64,000 nucleotides of DNA from Hofstenia miamia (lineage: Eukaryota > Xenacoelomorpha > Acoela): NCBI GenBank assembly GCA_004352715.1, contig SCFE01000014.1, positions 2,230,907 through 2,294,906 on the forward strand. The letters run 5' to 3'. This document shows positions 27,085 through 37,455 of this stretch, piece by piece. Position 1 is the stretch's first letter. Each line of letters opens with the position of its first letter. The notes under the pieces were generated by a model. The model searched no databases and had not been told where the DNA came from. It saw only the letters and a program-made list of their open reading frames with translations. The position numbers were made by a program, and so were the translations under genes.

Positions 27085-29429
27085 ATGGATGACGCACTTG
27101 CACTTAATAAAGCGCTGCATAGCTAATTGCGCTTGGGATGCATTTGCGACCCAAGTGCAAAATTTGAAGAATAATTGTAGTGATTAACATTTAACATTAT
27201 TAGTTCAATGAAATTAGTGAGATGGGTATAAGGGTCCCAGAGCCCCCATCCCGAAATTTTTCAAATATTTGCGATGCTGAACCCCAATCAAATCAAAATA
27301 TATAACATATATTTAAGGTTAAATGCATGAAATACAAAGAATTACAAATTTAAAAGAAATTTAAAACTGTCGAAATTAAGGAGTGCGGTGTGTTTCATTG
27401 TGTGATTCAAAATGCAATGATTGCAAATTACTTTAAAATTTAGTTGTATAAACTGCATCATCAGGAAGCTGTTCAGGAAAACACTAAATCATCTCTGCAA
27501 AGTTATTATTAGTGGAAACACAAATGCTAACTTCAAAAAAAGATCAACTAACCAGTAAATAGATGCAGCAATATCAAATTCACTGATAACAAAAACATCA
27601 ATTTGCTATACAAATAAAACAACGAATTCAAATTATTGAGTAAATTCAATTCAATGACATCACGAATGTCATTTCATCAAGTGCACAAAACAGCCAATTG
27701 ATTGTTAGCAAACAAGGTAAGACAAGCTTTTCACAATAGCACATTGTTCGAATAAACTGTACACGGCCTAACGCCCTCAAACGAGACTTTTAATTGTGAA
27801 ATCAGAGATTAATCCGAAAATGACTTTATTTGATAAAGTGCAGATATAATCGAAAAATGTTCTAAAATATATTATTACAAACAAAATAATAATTCTTGAG
27901 GAGATAACTTTTCTTTATGGGTAAACAAAAGATACTCAGCAGCTTGCTTAGAGATAATAAACCAATTTCTTTAATTAAAAGGCAAAATAAAAATAATGAT
28001 GTACTCAAAAATGCTAGCTGAGCAAAGATTCACCACAGTATACAGTATGCAACCACAATATTCTAAAACTCAATTATGGGCCGCACATAAAAACTATGAG
28101 GGAATGAGTTTTTTAGTAATGGCTTTTACTTGCCAGGACAGAAAAAAATAGTATCTTGTTTCTAATATTCATGACGTAATCATGTTTTTGGACTTCCCTC
28201 ATTCTATAAAATCATTGCTATATTGCTTAAGTAAATAAAGATATTATACAGAATTCATATATCGGGTTATTCATACGTAAGTTACAATGTTGGAAATGCC
28301 AAAAGGGAACACCCTAAGCATGATTATTTTCTTACAAGTTATCGCATTCATCACTATTGTTTTCATAGGGTACTCAAATTTTAATTGTATGCCTATCCCT
28401 TAATCATTTAAAGTGATATCTTTTAATTTTAGAAAGGCCTTCAGATGAAGAGCGTATTTAGTGTGCTAAATTGTTTTACTACTATAAAGAAATCATTGAA
28501 GGCACAACTAGAGCATTGGGTACTGAAGTTTTACTAAAGAGCGAAAAACGTACATTTACGGTTCGCTTCTTATCCAGAAATTGAAAATGAAAGAACCGTG
28601 TTAACCTCCCCAAAAATTAGAAGACCAAAGGACGAATCTGTTTAAACATCGGGAAAAGTCGTTCTTCAACCAATGAAATTGCGACGGAAACATATTCTTC
28701 TAACAGAAAAGAGTTTACATCCTAGCAAAATTAATGAGGAAGAAGTTCTTTCTGAAGAAGCAAAGATTGTCACCATTATATGAACGTTTCACCGAATGAT
28801 CTATCTTTTTTAAAATTTATCTGGTGGTCAGATGAAGCAAATGTTTCACTTCATCATATTTCAATTCTTGCCATCTGTTACCATTTTGCCTTCCTTTTTT
28901 GCCGATTACTTTAGGCAATCATTTTTCTCAAGTATGGATCTTCTATGACTGTCAATGGTGCCAAATACCGAGACGTAATACATCGTGTTGTTGATGAATT
29001 GAAAAAATACCATTATTTCCTTAAAATGAGGCACGTCCCCATATTGCTGTTTAAACAAAAAACATGTAAGGCTGTGGGAACTGAAAGTATTAAAAAACGA
29101 GGAAGAAATCCTCGCTGATTCATCACACTTTGTGTTCGTTGCAGTTGATAATTTAATAAGAACCAAGCGAACCAAGATAATTTAAAAACGCAATTACAGA
29201 TATCCTCCATAAATGCTGAAAGAAAATATGGGATTTTTCTGAATACGGATGAAATTCAGATGTCCGATTGGCTAGGTATATGTTAAAATGTTTATACATA
29301 ACTTACATGAGCAGGAATATCTACTCCGGAATTTGGCAAACGCAACAAAATTTGATGGTCTTTCTCTATTAAAAAGGGTATGTTTATACAATTTGAAGAG
29401 AAAATGGTCACTAGGAAATCATTTGTGTA
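17677..29429 (-). CDS. ankyrin-repeat protein, 3' part of gene in four exons
   Basis: Ankyrin repeats are protein-binding helical repeats; the partner is unknown. Four minus-strand exons join in frame: 29429-29307, 26777-26559, 20697-20499 and 17882-17677, giving about 248 residues and a stop. Residues about 41-150 hold three ankyrin repeats: DRVGRTALHYACELHANDLV with FGADPN, then DGCTALILCARHGN, then GVTALMTAMKFGYLECA with LLHRG, plus a half repeat NAEDWALENG. The C-terminal tail (about 70 residues) is polar, rich in Ser, Thr and Asp, and ends FLSNS. Introns are 2.5 to 5.9 kb, each with AG acceptor and GT donor, in phases 0, 0 and 1. The 5' end is missing, since no in-frame ATG precedes the first exon seen. 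The organisation loosely recalls ANKRD33/34-type proteins, but I do not assign a family. Confidence 0.8.
18306..18523. repeat. false duplication across a 4-N gap
   Basis: Bases 18306-18396 (91 bp) recur as 18433-18523, both preceded by a (TA)n run, with a 4-base N gap at 18397-18400 between them. The copies look identical. As at 6.3-6.6 kb this points to unmerged overlapping contig ends broken at a microsatellite. Confidence 0.8.
19241..19583 (+). mobile_element. CCGAAACCG family, copy B (hAT-like MITE) with target duplication
   Basis: The left end is AGAGCTCGGCAGT and the right end, inward, TTAGTTCTCGGTGGT, sharing AG..CTCGG. Flanking 8-mers attctggg (19233-19240) and attctggt (19584-19591) match at 7 of 8. 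The ends are full of ACCGAAA words; the interior is AT-rich and non-coding. It lies in the last intron of the ankyrin gene. Confidence 0.6.
20499..20697 (-). CDS. ankyrin gene exon with third ankyrin repeat
   Basis: Acceptor tag at 20700-20698 and donor GTGAGT from 20498. It encodes GVTALMTAMKFGYLECASVL, the helix-turn-helix of an ankyrin repeat, then a degenerate repeat with NAEDWALENG and VSSEEFDNLL. It starts in phase 0 and ends after one base of a glycine codon. Confidence 0.8.
20698..26558 (-). other. 5.9-kb intron of the ankyrin gene
   Basis: Almost featureless AT-rich DNA. GC-richer islands near 20750-20840 (repeated TGCCCG words) and 22130-22170 (GTCCGGTCCGTGCCG) look like MITE ends, but I could not define an element. 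An open frame at 22563-22772 encodes an acidic Asp/Ser-rich stretch without recognisable family. Confidence 0.5.
26559..26777 (-). CDS. ankyrin gene exon with first two ankyrin repeats
   Basis: Acceptor ttttag at 26778-26783 and donor GTATTA from 26558. Exactly 73 codons, phase 0 at both ends. It encodes GRTALHYACELHANDLVKIF, FGADPN and DGCTALILCARHGNDIG, two consecutive ankyrin repeats with the usual TALH and GADPN signatures. Confidence 0.85.
26778..29306 (-). other. intron of the ankyrin gene, with (TA)n
   Basis: A (TA)n tract lies at about 27050-27081. Just after it, 27090-27160 has GCACTTG/CAAGTGC words in both orientations. At 28440-29190 several plus-strand frames carry fragments such as VLTSPKIRRPKDE and SMTVNGAKYRDVI that may be a decayed DDE transposase. 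This is not certain enough to call. Confidence 0.5.
29307..29429 (-). CDS. ankyrin gene, most upstream exon found
   Basis: The donor is CAT|GTAAGT at 29306. The frame joins exactly to the next exon, giving LPNSGVDIPAH|DRVGRTALH, the end of one ankyrin repeat and the start of the next. The acceptor is most likely the tag at 29432-29430, after a T-rich run, which makes 41 codons in phase 0. A second AG at 29367-29366 would start the exon at 29365 instead. No in-frame ATG is present, so at least one exon lies further upstream. Confidence 0.6.
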
Positions 29430-29626
29430 CTAAGTGATAAGTGATAAAATTATGAATTAATGATATTGAATTTGTTCTACTGTATAATCTTTGAATTTTG
29501 AGATTGTTCATGGAAGTCTTCCATGAAGCACAGAACATGATATCTTTGGGACTTTTCCTAATGCGGACGAAATTACTCTGCACATGCCAATCCGATTTAA
29601 ATAAGAATAACGATAGAAAATATATC

Positions 29627-31300
29627 TACGGCAACCATTTTCCCCTTTTTATGTTCCCGATTACCGCCCCATCCCGGCGCCATTTTCCATCAAATTCCGC
29701 CCTTTTTCTGGCAATATCAAAAATATTTTACAGCAAATTTTTATTGTAAATGAGTATTTACAAAGGCACAAATGTCAAAATTAATATTTTCGGTTTGAAA
29801 ATGTCTGTCCTTCACAAGTAATTTTCCCAAATTGTTAAATGATCTTTCAACTTCGGCCGAGGTTTGACTCGCATTCTTCAAGGTGACAATTTTGGCGAGG
29901 CTTACCGTGCTGGCGTTCTCCAAAATTCTACGAATATTAGACAATTTGTCCAATTTTTTCTTGAAATAAACTATAATGTCATTCTCCTCGTCCAGTGTTA
30001 ATCGACAACTATTTATTTCCGATATTGCTCCTTGGATGGTTGCTGTCTCCCCTTTGATTTTTGCAATATCAGAATATCGCAGGACCTCAACTAGATTTGA
30101 AGGAAGGTCAGTGTTTTGAATGGCACATAATGCTCTATGAGCGAGTAAATTACTTGCATCCCAGCTTTCAATAATTGCTGAGATTTCATTAAAATGCTCT
30201 GCATAGCATTTGGCAACTTGAATCCAAGACCCCCACCGTGTTAATATGGGTGCAGGAGAGACACCAATGTTCTTTGCCTTGAACTCTTTGCGACGGCGCT
30301 TGTTCTTTACTGTAGCCAGTTTAATGGGTGAAATTAACTCATCGACTGCAGGAAATGCGCTAAACATGTTGTGTGATGTAAATTCGGAAAAATATTTTTA
30401 GAATATTGAAGGCTGTGTCCATGTATATGGCTGAATTAGTGTCGTTCCAGTTCCAGAATTTGAACAGCTTCATAACTATCCTGGCAAACACGATCCGCAT
30501 TTTATTTTATCTCCGAATGTAGACGAAATAAGATAAGATTTGGTGCAGGTTTCTCCTGTCATTACATGACAAAATTAAATTCCGTTTATTTCACCTTCAT
30601 CGCAAATAATTGGGATTTTCTTCACAGCATTGCGGCAACCGGACTCGCATGGCAAACTAATGCCATCGCTCGCACATGCCTCTTTAAGGGCGGAATTACG
30701 GAGCTTATGAAGAGGTATGTCCGATTTTAAAATTGACCGAACATATTTACTAGTGCGGTCCGTTTGAATGAATTGGATAGGAGGATCTGTTGGAATAAGA
30801 CGCTTTGTCGAATTCCTGTGGTCATCAACTTTTCAAAATTGTCTGTAGTTTTGCAAACCTTACAAAACCTCATTTCCTTGCTTGGCAAACTCACGAGGAA
30901 ATTGTGCCGAATAATGCACTACTTTCTCAGATCTCAAAAGAGGATGCGGTAGGCATATTTGATGAAATTCGTTAAAAACTGTTGGGTAATGTTACACTTG
31001 CTCATGCTAGTAAGAAATGCAACGTTTGATTAATTGCACAATGAACATTCTGTGCTTTCCAACCAAAAGGAGGTAATACAAAGAGTAAACACAATATGAT
31101 GGCGATCACGATTGGCCACTATTCGCACTTGAGGACTACTATTTTGTGAAAGTTCACTGATTTTATTCAGATTAATGAATTAAGTTTTATCAAAATAATG
31201 GAAATTCGCCCTTATCCTTCCTTTAGAACGATTACCTCTTATAAACCTGACTTTGGTCTTTTTTCGTCTTTATCGCCCCTATCCCCTTTTGGTTGCCCTA
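29627..31300 (-). mobile_element. hAT transposon relic with ends and target duplication
   Basis: The left end is TACGGCAACCA and the right end, inward, TAGGGCAACCA. Flanking 8-mers aatatatc (29619-29626) and atgatatc (31301-31308) match at 6 of 8. It contains a minus-strand hAT transposase with the N-terminal zinc-finger part and the C-terminal part but without the middle, so it is an internally deleted copy. It lies between the upstream-most ankyrin exon found and the exonuclease gene. Confidence 0.75.
29741..30950 (-). pseudogene. hAT transposase pseudogene (CGGBP1-like zinc-finger type)
   Basis: The minus-strand N-terminal part (about 30950-30560) shows AQFPREFAKQGNEVL and, in another frame, CKVCKTT, the start of a BED/CGGBP1-like zinc finger. 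It continues with TSKYVRSILKSDIPLHKLRN and GISLPCESGCRNAVKKI. After a broken and shortened region near 30370-30560 an uninterrupted 208-codon frame (30367-29741) holds APILTRWGSWIQVAKCYAEH, a helical region and the C-terminal hAT dimerisation block TSAEVERSFNNLGKLLVKDR. The catalytic middle (D-D region) is missing. The long open C-terminal frame suggests fairly recent inactivation, or co-option, which I consider less likely. Confidence 0.75.
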
Positions 31301-31919
31301 ATGATATCTGATGAAATATATTTAAACAGGAGATTTTGAAAACTTAGTGAATATGAAGAAGAATCGTCGATATCCAAAGCACAAATAACACCAACACCAA
31401 TACAATACATGTACAGCAAATTTTCACTTTACAACGTAACCTAACGTACTGCATGCCGGTATCAAATCAATAATTCAAACAGACCCTCCCGTATATTTTT
31501 AAACAAGAATATCCAAATGCCCAATGTTTCAAAAAGTGTACTTCAATATTGGTTCGTTGATAAAAGAAATAACGAAAAAGACTTCAAAAACCTGAAAATA
31601 AATAGACATCCTGGTTGCTTAATGGTAAAAATTTAGGCAATTGACCAATGGATCAGATTTTATGCAAATCAATGAAAAAAATTGTAATATATATATATAT
31701 ATATATACAATACACGTAGTTCTTAAATTCATACTCTTAATAGTAATGCCACTCCAATTGGTTGATTAGCAAATAATGATCAAGAAATTTTATATATAAA
31801 CAAGATTAACAAATTTACTAAAATAAGAGACACATACATGTATATTTTTGTACAAAATATAACAAATTACATATAAAATCAACTTGATAACAGATCGATA
31901 AAAATTACAATAAAAATTA
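31301..31919. other. AT-rich DNA between hAT relic and exonuclease gene
   Basis: Contains a (TA)n tract at about 31687-31707 and the probable 3' UTR of the minus-strand exonuclease gene. No exon of the ankyrin gene was found here. Confidence 0.5.
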
Positions 31920-32219
31920 CTAACAGGCTTCACTTAACAGAGCTTGGTAGCACAAGAGTGATGCCAAAGCATCATAAGCTGCATAGTTCTTCTGCTGGGG
32001 GGAAAGAGGAAAATTGTGCCAGTTACTGCATCGTATCTGTGGATCTTTACAGAGATTCACATTAAGAAGACGTTTGCATAAAGAATCCAAACTCCAAGTT
32101 TCTGTTTCGTTTAATGTAGAATTCGCAAACCGTCCCAAATTCAAAGTCTCTCGATGATAGTAAGAAATGTCATAAAAACGCTGAATTCTGTAGAAATCAT
32201 TTTCAATGTTTACGCCGAC
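31920..32219 (-). CDS. exonuclease gene, exon 2 (Exo II and Exo III motifs)
   Basis: Acceptor cactag at 32220-32225, 100 codons including TAG at 31920-31922. It starts with VGVNIENDF and ends LLSEAC. Confidence 0.88.
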   Translation of the reverse strand, partial: VGVNIENDFYRIQRFYDISYYHRETLNLGRFANSTLNETETWSLDSLCKRLLNVNLCKDPQIRCSNWHNFPLSPQQKNYAAYDALASLLCYQALLSEAC

Positions 32220-33355
32220 CTAGTGATGGATTTGCCCACAGTGTTGTTTATTTAACCAATGTTATACAGTATACATGCATATTAAGAAATTAAAAAAGAA
32301 ACGTTACTTTATCTTAATAATTTAGTAAAAACTCAACACGTTGTAATCAATTTGATATTTCAACATAATTAAGTTTCAAATAGACGAATAAATAAAGATT
32401 TTAGTCAAATTTGAATTATTAAGTGTAAAAACTGAGAATAAGTTCATTTATTATGATTCAAATACTGAAGTATATTATTCGAATAGAAATGGAATTGACA
32501 TACTCTAGTGCTACTCAAACTTTTTTATGCCGTGTACCGGTTGAGCGCCTTCCCTCACTTGGTGTACCGGTCAATTTACGAAAAAAGACAAGAGCAACGT
32601 CATTATTTCTTTTATAATAAATACACAAACACTTTCAATATCTGTAGGTCCACAAAACAGTCTATAGCAGGGAAAGCAGATTCAACATTATCGTTGCCTA
32701 AAAGTTATATTATATAGACTTTGTGATTAAAATAAAACAAATTACTCAATTTACAATTTCTCCTAATTGACCACGTACCAGCGTTTGAGTAGCACTGACA
32801 TACCCATTGGATTGCGGTTAAATAAACAACCGTGCAATTGCCGGTAAGAGTACCGCTAGAATGTGCTGATTTCCCTATGAATATCAGTAAACATCTCCAC
32901 CTTTAATTAGTATGCTCTGTGAAAACAGCTGAAAAGGACAACCACAAATTTCATTAGTTAGATAAATGTTACTATTGGTAGCATATTTAAAATTTGGATT
33001 AAAATGAATAATTTGAGTGGGCAAATTCTACTTTTAGCAATCGCTTGTCTTCAAGCAATCGTTTCAAACCGTCTGGAAAAAACTTCATTACAGCAAGATG
33101 GATGAGATAGACCTGGGATTTGTCGGGACACAATTGCAAAAGATCGACATTTGTTTGCGTGTTCTTGTGTACTGTCCACTCAGCATCGAATCCAATGACA
33201 TCGATTTCTATATTTGCTAGAATTTTGTCACATATATTTGATGCTTCTGTTTCATTAAAAATGTAATGAATGTTAAGGTCAGATGGGCTAAAAAATTCCT
33301 GGTCAGGCGGCTTTTCAGCTGAGGCGATCATCCATTTTGGAAGATTCCTAGACAT
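31920..33355 (-). CDS. WRN-type 3'-5' exonuclease, two exons
   Basis: This is a DEDDy-type 3'-5' exonuclease of the Werner-syndrome exonuclease family, which removes nucleotides from DNA 3' ends in repair and replication. Exons 33355-33032 and 32219-31920 join in phase 0 to a 207-residue protein. Motif Exo I is VIGFDAEW (Asp57, Glu59). Exo II is VGVNIENDFYRI (Asp116), formed across the splice junction. TETWSLDSLCKRLL and RCSNWHNFPL match the WRN core. Exo III is YAAYDALASLLCY (Tyr187, Asp191). All catalytic residues are present. There is no helicase part, so it resembles stand-alone animal WRN exonucleases, but it is shorter. The ATG lies directly after a splice-acceptor-like tttttag, so an upstream 5' UTR exon, a missing coding exon or trans-splicing is possible. 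A MITE lies in the intron. Confidence 0.88.
32506..32797. mobile_element. hAT-type MITE in the exonuclease intron
   Basis: The ends are TAGTGCTACTCAAAC and, from the right inward, CAGTGCTACTCAAAC (14 of 15 identical), of the CAGTG...CTCAAA type known from hAT/Charlie-like elements. Flanking 8-mers acatactc (32498-32505) and acataccc (32798-32805) match at 7 of 8. It is 292 bp and non-coding, and sits in the intron 32220-33031. Confidence 0.85.
33032..33355 (-). CDS. exonuclease gene, exon 1 (Exo I motif)
   Basis: ATG at 33355 follows tttttag directly. 108 codons end at AAA|GTAGAA, donor GT at 33031-33030. It encodes GFDAEWTV with the first two catalytic acidic residues. Reading on past the donor gives ten unrelated residues, whereas splicing restores the family alignment. 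Confidence 0.85.
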
Positions 33356-34158
33356 CTAAAAACTTAAAAGATATTCGCAAATGATAATCAGGTAGATTAT
33401 TTGCTAGACCTACAAACGTGTGAAGTTCAAAACACGCAATTTAAAAACATGAAAAGGCTACCAATTAACCCTATTTTTATTGGGCGGGGCGGTACAAATT
33501 TGCATCCCAATCACATATCCTAAAATAATCAAAATTGTGATTAGCTGAAGGATCACGCCAAACTTTTATCGCATGAAATTTAGTTTTATCTATTTCCTGA
33601 AAAAATTGTGTTTATATGTTTGCCCAAACAAATGTATGGACATTTTGTCAGAGAGGGGTACTAACATATTTTCATACTGAAATTTTTTGTTTCATATTTA
33701 GATTGTTTCATTCCCTATGATACATTTTGGTTACAATTCGGGTAGCTCAGGGTATAAAAATATTGTACAGTACAATTTGTATCAGTACAAATTACCACCT
33801 TTCGATTAATACTTTAACTCAAAACGGCTTAATAACAAAAGCAGTCAATTCTATTCAAAAGGCGTTCAAATTTCTGGCAAGAAAAGCGCCAATGTTAAAG
33901 GCCACTTTTTAATCATTGAAGTACAAGTGATAAGTGATATTCCAGTTTCATAGACGCAGGAAATACCCATTGAAATGGCCTGTGATACTTTTTATATTCA
34001 TCGTTTCAAACCATATTTGTCAATTGTTAAGAAAATTAATTTGAAAAATCGGTTTACTTTCAATTAATGAATTGTGTTCAGATCAGGGTATTGAACAAGT
34101 ACTTAATACTCAAGTATTCTACTTCAGCATGAGGATAGCTGATAATTGAAAATACATA
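33356..34158. other. non-coding DNA upstream of the exonuclease exon
   Basis: No exon recognised. An isolated GC-rich word (GGGCGGGGCGG near 33481) is present. A core promoter cannot be recognised with confidence. Confidence 0.4.
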
Positions 34159-34690
34159 CCGTATTTACCCGTGTATAAGCCGCACCTTTTTCCACGAAAA
34201 ATTGCTCCCAAAGCGGGGGTGTGGCTTATCTACAGAAACATCTCGCGAAGACACCTAATTTGCACATATATTGTAAACTAAAGTACGTGATCTTGCTGTA
34301 ATATACATTAAAGTAATGTAATATCCTTGTTTAAAAGACAAACAATTAATTTATTAAAAATATCACAATATCAAAGTATTAGAATGTATTGTTAGCTTAG
34401 AAATAATATGCATGCAAATATCAAGATCAATTTAGAGGAGCATCATTACAAGATCTATAGAGATTTATAGTTTTACTTAATGTATTAAGATAGGCTATAA
34501 ATCGCGGAAATGCAGGTTTTTTTTCTTCAAATTTGTAAAAAAATATCTGACTAATGTAAATAAATATGTTTCGTTGATTCAATACTTGTGAATTTTTATA
34601 TTGCTCAAAAAACTTTTTTTCTTAAAAATCTTCTCCCAAACTCGGGGTGCGGCTTATCTACGGATGCGGCTTATACACGGGTAAATACGG
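34159..34690. mobile_element. TA-flanked MITE (CCGTATTTACCC type)
   Basis: The ends form a near-perfect inverted repeat beginning CCGTATTTACCCGTGTATAA and continuing GCCGCA. Both are flanked by TA, which fits a Tc1/mariner-like TA target duplication. Each arm also carries, in direct orientation, a second block CTCCCAAA..(G)GGGTG.GGCTTATCTAC, so the terminal structure is compound. The interior is AT-rich and non-coding. It is 532 bp long. Confidence 0.8.
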
Positions 34691-35527
34691 TACTTGACAA
34701 ATTTTAGAAATACATTAGCAGTTGAAAGATTTTTTTAGTAAAGTAGGACTAACCCTAAGCCTACAAACTACTGAAAAAACTTTTCCTTGTTTATTATAAA
34801 AATGATGACTGGAGCTGATGATATGAAGTTACTTGAAATACTTGTTTTGTTCTGAATGCTTGATCATACACACTTAGAAAAATTTTCCAAAAGTTTAACT
34901 TTACTTGATATTTGGTAAAGGTGGTACTTGTCAATAACTTGGTTCCGATAGAAGGTTAATAAAACGGTATTTATAGGCTTCCAAAAATGGCAACTTGCTG
35001 TAAGCAAAGAAAGAATGAAATTAGAAAAAACGAGATGTTCAGTTGTTAAAAATGCCGTAACAACTTAGAACATAACAAATTTATTCCGCTATCTCTAGCT
35101 CATAAGAACTAATGTTTGCTAGATAAACAAAGTATTCCACCGAAAGATTAAAGAAAAGTAAAAATGCAAATTTTCCGCTTTAATTGCTCAAACACATTCG
35201 AAATCCACTGAAAGGATGGATGAGATAAAGTATGCTTCATATTCTAAGAAATTCGTAAGCAAAAAATTCATATCAATAAATAGCGTTCTAGGAAACATAT
35301 AAATGCATTATTGTTCATTTAAATTAGTCTTTTAGGTATAAACGATGATTAAATGGTTCCTATTTAGTTGATACTTAATTGAATAAAAGCTTTACTTTTT
35401 AAGCAAATAAACGTAGTTATTAATCACTTAGTATTAGAACAGACTTGCAAGGACTGGAACAGGCCGGGTCGATATATTGAGGTCGGTTGAGTTCTTATTC
35501 TCGATTAATATTGTAAGTAAAACAAGG
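34691..35527. other. AT-rich non-coding DNA
   Basis: No supported feature. A short GC-rich word (CAGGCCGGGTCG near 35461) may be repeat debris. Confidence 0.5.
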
Positions 35528-37455
35528 CTACTACTACTACTCAAACAATTTATTAATCAATGTTAATAAAATGTCTATAAACTAAAAGAATTAATAAAGT
35601 TAGCATAAATAATATTAAAACATTGCCTCCCTCAGACTAAGGCACTCTAAAATTTTCAGAGTACGCTTTTTCAACTTTAGGAATATTAATATAATATTGT
35701 TTAAGTAATGGCTTATGCGTACTCTCACAAAATCTAATTTCACGAGGTAGTTCATTGTAGAGATCAGCTACCCTTACGAAAAAACTATTAATTGCGTAAC
35801 TATTTGTATAGTGGTATCTCTTAATGTAATGCTGTGTTCTAATATTGATCTTCACATGCTTATTAATGACCTCCTTCTGGAATGATTTTCTTGATTAGTT
35901 ACAAATTTTGAAAAACTTTAAGCAGGCTAAGTACTTAACCAAGTTGTAGGCTTTCATTATATTACTTTTTTTGTAGAATTTTGAAATATGTGTGAACCTG
36001 GGCACTTCACTTATAATTTCAATAGACCTGTTACAGACCTTGTCAATTCTCTCCCAGACTGTTTTATACTGCCCTATTCCTAGTAGACAACCATAACTTA
36101 TCATTCCATATAGCTTACTTCTTACATACTTTGTTGTCATATCAATTGGCAATAATTCTTTGATAAATGGAAGGGAAGAATTAAATGCAGCAATCATTCT
36201 AATTTTCTGTTTGAAGAATTTTGAGAAATTTAGATTGTAATCAATATTAACTCCCAAATACTTAGCTTCACTTACAACAGGTATATTGTCACCATCTACA
36301 TACAAATGATATTTATCTATCTGGAATTTTCTGCTCGTTTGTAATATTAAGAATTGCGTCTTACTTGTATTTAATGTTAATTTGTTTTGTTTAAACCAGC
36401 GACTTGCTAATGATATTTCCTTAGTCAATAACTTTAATGCTTTATGTACGGATGTATTCATTGTAAAAATGCAAGTATCATCTGCATATTGAAATAATTT
36501 GCATTCACTGATGGCATCACTTAGGTCATTAATAAATATTGTAAATAACAGTGGTCCTAATAAGCTTCCTTGTGGAACACCGCGAATCATTGGCAAAGGC
36601 TTTGAATGGACATTATTTATCTTAACTATTTGTATTCTATTACTAAGAAAACTTCTTATTAGGTCCACACTATCATTGCTGAATCCATACTTCTTTAATT
36701 TAATTATCAAAATATCATGGGGTACACTGTTAAATGCCTTGGCTAAATCCAGAAAAGCAATCGCACAAAACTCCTGATTATTTAGAGCCTCCTTCCATAA
36801 TTCGGTTGCTTTTAATAGAGCATCGATAGTAGATCTATTTTTTCTGAAACCATATTGATGTTCATTTAGTATTCCATTGCTTTCTATGTATTCATACATT
36901 TGGGAATACAAACTCTTTTCTAGTATTTTGGCTAATAGATGTGTAATTGCAATAGGACGATAATTTGTAACTTCATTAGGGTCTCCTTTTTTGTATACTG
37001 GCGTGACAATGCACTTTTTGAATTGTAATGGAAAGTAGTTATGTCTTATGCAGCTATTTAGAATAAACGTAAATATGGTCAAAGTACGTCTCACAACAAT
37101 CTTGAATATGAAGTTAGGAATATTACTGGGCCCTTTTGATTTACTTTCATTAATGTTATTTATATTGCAAAGTATCTCTTTTTCACTTAAAAAATTAAAG
37201 TAGAACTTATTTTGCATGGTGTTAATATTATCCTTATATCTCACTAGTTCACCTTTGTACTCCCCCATACTAACAAATACTGCATTCATAAAATTAGATA
37301 TTTTGCCTGGATCCGAGCTAATAATATTCTTAATCCTAATTTGCTGTATGCTACTCATTTTAGCCTGATTGCCAAAAATCGAGTTGATGTATTCCCATTT
37401 CTCTTTTTCAGTACTTAATTTTTGATACCTGGTTTTCATTCGATTTTTGGAATTA
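35528..37455 (-). mobile_element. 5'-truncated non-LTR retrotransposon (CR1/jockey-like)
   Basis: Transcribed from the minus strand. The 3' end is a short (GTA)n run (35528-35540 as CTA on the plus strand), the kind of short tandem tail seen in CR1/L2-type elements rather than poly(A). The 5' end lies in the linker before the reverse transcriptase, so endonuclease and ORF1 are missing, typical of incomplete reverse transcription. I did not find a target-site duplication. Confidence 0.75.
35637..37439 (-). pseudogene. non-LTR reverse transcriptase with one internal stop
   Basis: This is the polymerase part of a non-LTR element ORF2. The frame spans 601 codons from ATG at 37439 to the stop at 35637, broken only by one in-frame TAA (35895-35897). 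In order it shows CIVTPVYKKGDP and NYRPIAITHLLAKILEK (finger region), HQYGFRKNRSTIDAL, motif A FLDLAKAFNSVPH, motif B GVPQGSLLGPLLF, motif C FQYADDT with the catalytic aspartates, the thumb block NKLTLNTSKTQF, and KYLGVNIDYNL. After the stop comes the typical C-terminal tail with RVADLYNELPREIRF. Motif A has Asn where most relatives have Asp (KAFD). Conservation is otherwise good, so the copy is probably young. The endonuclease is absent. Confidence 0.85.
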
